From NCBI GenBank assembly GCA_010093635.1, contig MU006777.1, positions 1,522,237 through 1,586,236 on the forward strand: a stretch of DNA of 64,000 nt. Direction: 5' to 3'. Below are positions 56,020 to 64,000 of this stretch, in pieces. Below the pieces are notes generated by a model. That model worked only from the letters and a program-made list of their open reading frames with translations, was not told the DNA's origin and made no database searches. A program made the position numbers and the translations under genes. The stretch comes from Massarina eburnea CBS 473.64. Taxonomy: Eukaryota; Ascomycota; Dothideomycetes; Pleosporales; Massarinaceae. How positions within the stretch are numbered: position 1 is the first letter of the stretch; each line of letters begins with the position of its first letter.

Positions 56020-58834
56020 CTACAGCCTGACCCCTCTCACAAGCACCCACAGCACTACCGGTACAATCACGTTATCATTCCCGCCCGTCAGCACCGCTTC
56101 TTCCAAACTCGCCCCCGCCGCGCAAACCGCCGCTTTACCCACCGCCTTTCCTCCCTCAACCACCCATTCTACCAGCTTTCTCTCTACTTCGGCTCCCCAT
56201 CCAATCACGAGCCATGCCTTTCCCAACACCAGGCCAAGAGTTACGGCGACGGCGAACGCGAGAGAGCCCTCGAGGGACTTGCCGCCTGCCCATGGCCATT
56301 TTCGGCGACCGTAGCGTCGGCCGACGAGCGATGCAGCCGCATCTCCCATCCCCACACAAACAACCCCAGATACCATGCTAACATCGCGCGAGCCAACCTC
56401 CCAGCCCTGCCACACTTCTTCGCCCGTTCGCTCGACACCAGCAAGGGACAGCCAGAGCGGGATTGCGCAGCCGATGAGGAGAAAGATATGGGACACAACC
56501 ACCGGACCTCTCAAATCCCTCCCGTCCACGTAAGGAGTAAGGAATGTCGCAATAGGCCCCGAGAGCGGCGGAAGCTGCGACGCACGGATAAGGTCTAGGA
56601 GTATAAAAATGGCCAGTACGAGCGCGAGTGCTAGAGCCACAAAACAGGGGTCGATGTAAATGGTAGGGAGGAGCATGGCCACCATAGTGCCATGGAACAC
56701 TTTCCGACGCGTATCGACTTCTACGACGGCAGAGAGGCTGAGGACGACGATGAGGCCGATTGCGATGACGGCGACACAGTAGGCACATAGGAGGAGGCGG
56801 GTGTTGGCTTCGCCGATGACGATGCGGCGGAGGTGTTCCACGAGGCTGAGATGTTGGGCCCATGACAGATCGTTGGTGTCGAGGAGCTGGGGCAGGGCAA
56901 CCCACCATCTCAAGTCCCAGTCGAAGACTGCAAAGCGGACCGGTTGGATGTTACCGAAGAGGTAGCCAATTGCCCAGCCAAAGGGCTCGTGGCCGTGGAG
57001 AGCATAACTGTCGATTACATAGCGAATGGGCCCGAGAATTAGGGCAGCCACTACGAGATAGAAGTAACCAGCGTAAATCCACTTTCTGACGAGTGCTTGT
57101 GTAGGCGTTAGTGCAAGGAAGGACTGCGCGATTGACTTGGCGCGTCTGCGGCGTTGGTTATGCGTTTGGTGAGCCACGTTCGTCTGCGAAGGGAGACTGG
57201 GTAGTGTGTTGCGTCTCTTGGATACCGAAGTCGGCGAATCCATTTTCTCTTGCTCTTCGAAGCCAGTTTTCTTCGTCTCGACTGCTGATTGGATTTCACC
57301 TCCGTTCGCCGTGAGATGGTTCTCAGTTAATGACTCCAAGATGTTCAATTTCAGACTCTTCGTCTTCTTCAGCGGCTGCTTGATAATCGGGTCGTCTTCG
57401 TCGGCATCGCTATCCGATATTGCTCCGTTGGCGCTCTGGGAACGGACTGGCTTTAGGCGGTCGTTCAATATTTGGAGGAACGATTGGCGTGCCCTGATAA
57501 TCTGACCAGCGCGGCGGAACCTCCACCGTGGAATTCGCGCTAATGCTACACCCCACTTGAGCACATGTCCGCAGAGAACGAAGACGCCCGTGCCTCCCAG
57601 CCATAACAGAACATTTAAAATGCCTGCCTGTGGCGAGTCGGTGAAGAGAAGGAGGTTGATGAGTCCGATTGATAGCAGATGCAGCTCTGTTGGGAGCAGA
57701 CTCGTCGTAGTGAGGTAGTGGAGTGGCGGTAGGAGAGCTTGGTGAAGCGGAAACAGCAAGACGAGCAGTTCCGGGTGTAGACCTTGGGTTGGTGGAGGCA
57801 ACTTGAGCTTGTATGGCATTGAAGCCAGAATACTGGAAGGGATGTCTGTCCTCTCGGATGCAATCAAGGGCAGTATAGAAAGAAGCCAATGGGTGGTAGA
57901 ATATCCAAGTGGCGAGCTTCCGTACGGTATTAGTTGGGATGGCAGGGCCGCCAGTCCTAGAAGGATGTTGGGGAGTAATGGTTTCTGATAGACAGCAAAA
58001 AGGGAGATTGAGATCAAGACGGGCATGACAGCGGGGTACAGTATAGGCGCGGGGTCGAAGGCTGCGGGAATGTGTATGCGTTGGCGTACTCGGAGGGTAG
58101 ATTTGGGCGCTCGTCTCCATGAGTAGAGGAGCAGTCTGAGAGGGTACAATGCCAGAATGATGGCCATGACTACGACATGGGAGAGTAACTCTACTGATTC
58201 TGTATTAGCACGGCCGCTTCCGTGTTCACGAATGGGTGTACCCGCCTCGATGCCACTGCAGCAGCCGCTCCCAGCAGCCGCATCCGCCCACAGCCAGTAT
58301 GCCGATGGCTCCGAGCAATGTCGTCTCCGTCGCTCTCCGCACCACCTCACTGCGCCGTCGCTTCACGTACTTTTGCCGCGCTGCCCTCGCTTCCTCGTCT
58401 GTCGGCGAGGGCTCCCCGCCACGATGCGCCCCCTTCTTCGCGTGCAGGTAGTCGGCCGCAAACTTGCCCTCGTCTTCCTCCGCCAGCGAAGGCGTCGAAA
58501 GCGGGCTCGCCACCCCGTCCAAGCGCGCGCCGCGCACGTCGCGCAGGCCCTTGTGCGGCCGCAACGGCGGCGCGGGGAGTGCTTTTACAAAGCCGTAGCC
58601 CTCATCGTCGGCCTCGGTGCCGCTCTCACTCGGCGACTGCGACACCTTCCCGCGGGACGGCTGCAGACTCGTCCGCAGGAAATCATGGCCTGAGGACTCG
58701 GGCGTGTGGGCGTTGCGATCGCCCCGGCGGCGGTGGTAAGGGTGCGGGGAGCGGCGGAACAGCTCGAGGGCTTCGCTTTCCGAGGCGGCGGGCAGCTCGA
58801 GGCGATGATCGGGGGGTTCTGTTTCTTGCGCCAT
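56020..58834 (-). CDS. sec59: Dolichol kinase (Sec59 family)
   Basis: Two exons. Exon 2 (58199-56020) encodes a polytopic membrane protein with the CTP-binding dolichol-kinase core (VGMGDAAASLVGRRYG, then KSLEGSLAF) near the C-terminus and the FHGTMVAMLLP segment before it. Exon 1 starts at the ATG at 58834 and encodes a polar N-terminus ending in a first helix (ETTLLGAIGILAVGG). The visible GT donor at 58241 would join out of frame. A GC donor at 58245 (GAG|GCGGGT) with the same ACAG acceptor at 58200 restores the frame and gives 922 residues, reading WHRESVELLSHVV. The enzyme makes dolichyl phosphate with CTP in the ER for N-glycosylation, O-mannosylation and GPI synthesis. The first 196 residues are less certain. 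Confidence 0.85.
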
Positions 58835-59214
58835 GGCGGGCGCAAACGTGGGGAATGCGAAGGCAGGGTTACGGTGTTCAACTTGAACGTTCAATCCCAG
58901 GAACGTGGGCAGCGGAAGTAGCGAAGGGTAGTGCGCAGTGGTGTGATGAGTAGATGCCACATCTCCGCCGGAATATCGACTGCTGTGTAATTCGAGCTTT
59001 GATGCTGGATTTGGATTCGGACTCTTCACATGCTGTCGTAGGCCTAGGTTGCTCACTCCGCCCATCCATTGATTGAGGCTGACGTTTACGACAGAACTAG
59101 CGTGTCAATCCTTGTTCAAACGGCCCTGCACAGGAACACCACACGAACACCACGCTTTTCACGCCCATCGTACATATCGTACATATCATACAAGAGAGAT
59201 ATATATTTACACCC

Positions 59215-62200
59215 CTATAGGTACTTGTGCTCTTTCAGCCAAGTCTTGATATCCTCGGAATCACGCTCAACCCACGCCGCCTTTGCACTGATGGCGTCGA
59301 TGCTCTGTGCAAGCGCCTTGTCGAAGCCCTTGGTGCTCTTGTCTGCGAAGAAGGCCTCAATGTCCTTGATGTGTTCCCGCTTGGTGAAGCTCGACGTGGT
59401 GATGGAGACCACGGAGCTGAGCATGCTCAAGCTAGGAGGCAGCCTCTTCTCGAGCTCTGCCCAGTTGTCCTTCACCCACGTCCACAGCGCCTGGATGCCC
59501 TCAGGGTGCGTGCGCAGCGCTGAGATGGGCAAGTAAATGTCCTGCGCCTTGACGTCCTCGCTGATGCTCATGGCGAGCGTGCGCTGGATGAGCTCAGGGG
59601 ACTTGGCACGACCTAGAGAGCGCATCGCCGTGTTGCGCTCGTCGCTGGTCTTCGCATTGATGGCTTGCTCAACAACAACATCGTACTAAGAAGCATTAGC
59701 AATAACATCCATCGTCTGAATAGCACGGACTCACCTCTTCCTTGCCACCATTGCTGAGCACGATGGCGTACACACTGCTGCGGAGATTGGGGTGAATGGC
59801 AGATGCGTCACCAGCCTTGAACTTGTTGAACATGTCGAAAGCCGCCTTTACGACCATCTCATCCTTTGCCACACCAGCTGAGCCGAACATCATGGCCTTG
59901 AATTGCTGTTCAATATGTCCATCGTTCTGAGAGAAGCTCCAACCAAGCTCGTGCGCCTTGTTCTGCGTGAGCTCGAGGTTGAAAGTCTTGAGAGCGTCCT
60001 TGACGCCTTGATCCTCAAACGCCCACGCAGAGCGGAGGACGCTGATGCGGCCGACAATCTCCTGCCAGACGACGAACTCGGACTCGCCCTTGAAGCTGTC
60101 AAGGAGGGCCAAAATGCCAGACGTCTTCTGGTATCCAGAAGCAGCCAAAGCACCGGCGTCGGCAATCATACCAGCTCTATCCTCCACGGACAGCAGACCT
60201 GCCCGAGCTGCTTCTCCGAGCTTGGCTAGGCGCTCCGGCGTGTATGAAGTTCGGTAAATTCCGGAATGATCGGCGTTGAGCTTGAAAAAGTCAGTGTCCT
60301 TCAGCTTGAAGTCAGCCTCGCGAGTGGTAAGCGTCAAGTTCTTGTTGACCCCCTCCTTGGTTCGTAGCTCGAGGAACACGGGCCAGAGCGTCTTGTCCTC
60401 TTCAGGCTTCACGTCGGCTGTGCGCAGGAAGCGGTTCTGCTTGACGTGGATCGAATCTGTGCCCTCAGTAACGGTGATGACAGGGAAGCCAACGTGTTTG
60501 GTCCAAATGTCCATCACCTCCTCGACATCCTTGCCGCTGGCATCGCTCAACGCAGCCCAGAGGTCACCGGTCTGCGTGTTGCCGTAAGCGTGCTTTTTAA
60601 GGTACCGTCGGACGCCCTCCATGAAGGTCTCCTCGCCAAGGTACTTTGAAATCATGCGAAGGACGCAGGAGCCCTTGGAATATGAGATGGCGTCAAAGAT
60701 CTGGTTGATTTCGTCCGCACGCTTGACAGGCACCTCGATTGGATGGCTGCTGCGAAGGGAGTCGAGAGAGAGGGCTGAGGCGAGATTGTCGCTAACGTAC
60801 CCCTCCCACACCTTCCAGTCGGGATAGAATACGTCGCACGAATACCAAGACATCCATGTCGCGAAACCCTCATTCAGCCACAGGCCATCCCAGAAATCCA
60901 TGGTCACCAGATTGCCGAACCACTGATGTGCGAGCTCGTGTTGCACAGTCTCGGCTACCCGTTGTTTGACGGAAGCACCGCTGGTTTTCTCGTCGATAAG
61001 CACGTCAACGACGCGGTAGGTGACCAGACCCCAGTTCTCCATAGCACCAGCGCTGAAGTCAGGAATCGCAACCATGTCCATCTTGGGCAGCGGGAACGGG
61101 CTTGCAAACGTCTTCTCGTAGAAATCGAGCGTCTTCGCGGCGAGCTCGAGCGAGAAGCGGCCGTGCTCGATGTCCCTATCCTGGGGAGCATACACGCGCA
61201 CGGGCACGCGGAAGTTATTAGTCTCGATGTAGTTGAGCTCGCCAATGATGAAGGCCAAAAGGTACGTCGACATGAGCGGCGACTTGTTGAAGGTCACAGC
61301 TTTGCGCTTACCGCTGATGACGGTTGAGTCCACTGTCTTCTCCGATGCCACGTCCATGTTGCTCAGACACGTCATCTTCTCGTCGGCCACGAGCGTGACG
61401 GTGAACTCGGCCTTGAGTGCGGGCTCGTCGAAGCACGGAAAAGCCCGCCTCGCGTCGGTAGGCTCCATCTGCGTGGTAGCCATCCACGTCGTCGACCCGT
61501 CCGCGGCCTTGAAGGACGACCGGTAGAAGCCCGCCATGTTGTCGTTCAGCGTGCCCGTGAAGGTCAGCGCGAGGGACGCCTTCGCGCCGCCGCGGATGGT
61601 CTGGGAGAAGCTGACCGTGGTCGTCTGGGCGTCTTCATCGTGGGCGAGGCTGGGGGAGTCCGCCACGACCTGGCCGGCAGAGGTCACCTTCGCGGAGTGC
61701 ACCTTGAGGTCGATTGTGTTGAGGGTGATGGTCGTGCTGTCCTCGACCACGTCCAAGCTGTCTCGCCTTAGCAGGAGGCACGCACGAAGCTCCAGAGTGC
61801 GGCTACGTACTCAATCGTCACTGAGCCCTCATACGTGAACTTCTCAAAGTCGGGCTCGAGCGTCAGGTCATAGTGGAGGGGCTTCACATTGGCGGGCAGC
61901 ACCTCGCGGGCCTTGGTGATGTCCAGGCCCGAGGACGTGCTGTCGACGCCGAAGTGCTTGCACATGTTTCTGCGGTGGGAGCAATGGCGGACGGGGATGG
62001 TGGTGGGATGGGAGGGAGCGAGCTTGAGGGTTCGGCGAGGGGTAGCGGAAGTGATCTGGCGCGAAGCTGAACGCGGGAAGGTGGGGTTTATATTCGAGGC
62101 CTGACATAAAGTGCGCAAACGTGAGGCATGGGCAGGCGCGGTGAGGCTTCCTACAGACAAAGGGCGCGCCGCACACAAACGCTGAAGCCCTGGTCGGCGA

Positions 62201-62259
62201 GCGCACTGGCTGGCCCTCTGCAACAATGCTCCCGCTCCATGCTGTGTGAATGAGCGCAT
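59215..62259 (-). CDS. M1-family zinc aminopeptidase (Ape2/Aap1-like)
   Basis: Exons 62259-61811 (or from 61965), 61757-59735 and 59685-59215; introns of 53 bp (GTACGT..ACAG, phase 2) and 49 bp (GTGAGT..TTAG, phase 0). From the ATG at 61965 the protein has 882 residues and starts MCKHFGVDST. From the in-frame ATG at 62259 it has 980 residues. Using the shorter numbering: exopeptidase motif GAMEN at 289-293, zinc motif HELAH at 325-329 with the third ligand Glu348 (NEGFA), then the beta-domain and C-terminal ERAP-like helical domain. It removes N-terminal residues from peptides in the cytosol, and relatives also reach mitochondria or the periplasm. The 98-residue extension has no Asp or Glu and many Arg/Ser, as in a mitochondrial presequence. 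Confidence 0.93.
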
Positions 62260-63050
62260 CGAACAAACCTCCGCGTCCAGCAGCCGTCTTCAATTGGTTG
62301 ATGGCAGACTTGAGAGCGACTGCGGCTTCTGGAGTGAAAACCACGCCAAGCCCGCACAGGCCACCGCAGTGAAAAGCCTTCTTCGCCGCACCCGACTCGA
62401 CTTCTCTTTCATCACGCAAGGAATCAGTCCTCCCAGTCCTCCATTCGCTGGAGACGCTGGCGTTTCTGACGACACTCTCGTTAGACCTTGCCAGACTATC
62501 ATGCACGCGTTTGAGCCGCCCACGAATCACCACATTTGTGCGGCGGTATAGAAAGCTTGCGACACTATGCCTCGACGACAACGCCCGGTCTGCGTAAAGG
62601 ATCCGATGTGCAGCTGACGCGAAACATCTGCGGACAGTTCATCAGCTCTGGCTGATATTCGAACGCTGGACGGGCTGAAATGGTTGACTGCTGAAACTTG
62701 CCGTCAGCCACGTACGGCGGCGTGGCCATGGTCAAAGGGACTCTGCTCACCGATGTCCAAGGATCCCAGTATATATTGTATGGTGTAGTGGCAATGTTCG
62801 AAGCACGAAACAGCTGTTGTGTGTTCTTCGATGTCTGTACTTGAGACGTCAAAATGCTAAGGATGATCTACTTTGTGTTCCGATTACCTACTTGTCCCCT
62901 CAAAACTGCTTCTGGATGAAGCAACTCGGGTCGGAAGGCAGATCTGCAAACACCCCGTTTGATTGGCTGCCTCGAGCTCGGACCCCACATGAACTGTCCT
63001 CAACTACTTTTGGTGACCATGATCACCTCCAATCTTCAACCTCACATACC
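62260..63050. other. Divergent intergenic region
   Basis: About 800 bp between the divergent aminopeptidase and Ste24 genes. Contains both promoters. No gene is supported. Confidence 0.6.
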
Positions 63051-64000
63051 ATGATCCAGGCCTTTCTCCAGCGTTTTGCGCGCTGGCTCGACCGGCCGCT
63101 CTTCCCATGGAAGGTAGGCTCGCCTTTTGAGTGATGCCCAGAGTCACGCTTACACAACTCAGAAATTGGTCTTCGGCTTCAGCCTGGCCGAGTTCGCGCT
63201 CGAGAACTGGCTGCTGTTCCGTCAATACCGCGTTCTGCACAAGACCAACGTTCCCAAGGCACTCGATAAGGAAATTGATCAGACGACATTCGACAAGTCA
63301 CAGGTCCGTCCATCTGCGCGCAAAGTTACGCCCATCCATGCTGACGCAATATAGGCATACGGTCGCGCAAAGGCGAAATTCAGCTTCATCTCCGGCATCC
63401 TCAACCAGGCCAAGTCACTCGCCATTCTCTACTTCAATGTCTACCCCATCGTGTGGGGCGTGGCCGGTTCCATTCTCGCCCGCTATGCTCCGGCCCGCTT
63501 CTCCGGCGAAATCGTTCAGTCACTACTCTTCGTATACCTCTTCGGACTCATCGACACCGTTTTTGGTCTTCCGTTCGCATACTACCACAGCTTCGTGCTG
63601 GAGGAGAAATTCGGATTCAACAAGATGACCATTAAGCTCTGGATTACGGACATGATCAAGGGACAGGCCCTCGGGATTGCATTCGGTCTCCCCATCGGCA
63701 GTGCGTTCCTGGCTATTATCAAGAAGACAGGACAGAGTTTCTTCTACTATCTCTGGGTCTTCATGCTGGTCGTCCAAGTCTCGGCTATGACTATCTACCC
63801 CATCCTCATCGTGCCCATGTTCAACAAGCTTGAACCGCTCAAGCCCGGGAAGCTCAAGGAATCCGTCGAAGCACTCGCTTCCAGGCTCAATTTTCCGCTT
63901 AGCGAACTGCAGGTTATCGATGGCAGCAAGCGCAGCGCCCACAGCAACGCCTACTTCACTGGACTGCCCTGGATTGGAAAGAAGAAGATTGTCATCTACG
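63051..64000 (+). CDS. ste24: CAAX prenyl protease Ste24, 5' part only
   Basis: Exons 63051-63113, 63163-63303 and 63355 to the window end; introns of 49 bp (GTAGGC..TCAG) and 51 bp (GTCCGT..ATAG), both phase 0. The visible 283 residues begin MIQAFLQRFARW and match the N-terminal half of Ste24: several membrane helices, then FGLPFAYYHSFVLEEKFGFN, YPILIVPMFNKLEPL and SKRSAHSNAYFTGLPWIGKK. The HExxH zinc motif lies beyond the edge. The enzyme, in the ER membrane, cleaves prenylated CAAX proteins and the a-factor-type pheromone precursor. Confidence 0.95.

Noticed and set aside
27861..64000. Isoprenoid gene cluster (mevalonate kinase, dolichol kinase, Ste24)
   Set aside because: The genes are 28-35 kb apart with unrelated genes between and no shared regulation visible. 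All are housekeeping genes.

Overview
This is nuclear DNA of a filamentous ascomycete (Pezizomycotina; probably Dothideomycetes, an inference from gene content and protein style). The evidence is many single genes with short canonical introns (about 42-107 bp), a pH-signalling arrestin of the PalF/RIM8 type, a THOC5-like protein (absent from budding yeast), ATG1, dolichol kinase, Ste24, mevalonate kinase, Pxr1 and a SHPRH/Irc20-type helicase. No operons, CRISPR arrays or rRNA genes are seen. Intron boundaries given here were read by hand from GT..AG signals and frame continuity.

Layout. 0.3-5.3 kb: two secreted Ser/Thr-rich proteins flanking a gene-poor stretch. 6.9-7.8 kb: a RING-like Cys-rich protein. 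8.5-14 kb: on the minus strand, a large SNF2/RING helicase-ligase and a THOC5-like mRNA-export protein. 14.3-17.6 kb: an F-box/WD-like regulator carrying an in-frame TAG. 18.3-20.9 kb: a CSC1/OSCA-type channel whose 5' end is tandemly duplicated. 22.5-25.2 kb: palF. 25.5-27.5 kb: a small coiled-coil protein divergent from Pxr1. 27.9-32.5 kb: mevalonate kinase, a basic-tailed unknown, mitochondrial L34, and an IMPACT-family protein. 33.4-39 kb: two intron-conserved paralogues of an unrecognised family, tail to tail, around a secreted M20 peptidase. 40-48 kb: an accessory-looking, gene-poor, AT-richer stretch with a decayed CorA-like membrane gene, a divergent arginyl-tRNA synthetase-like gene, an intron-containing tRNA-Glu and a possible retroelement remnant. 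48.3-50.4 kb: an MFS transporter. 51.5-64 kb: housekeeping genes ATG1, dolichol kinase, an M1 aminopeptidase and the 5' part of Ste24 running off the window.

The genes do not form one pathway. Mevalonate kinase, dolichol kinase and Ste24 all belong to isoprenoid supply and use but are far apart and are best read as coincidence. The most informative oddities are the F-box gene nonsense codon, the arginyl-tRNA synthetase homologue with an altered HIGH motif, the paralogue pair, the duplicated channel 5' end, and the GC-AG intron required by dolichol kinase.
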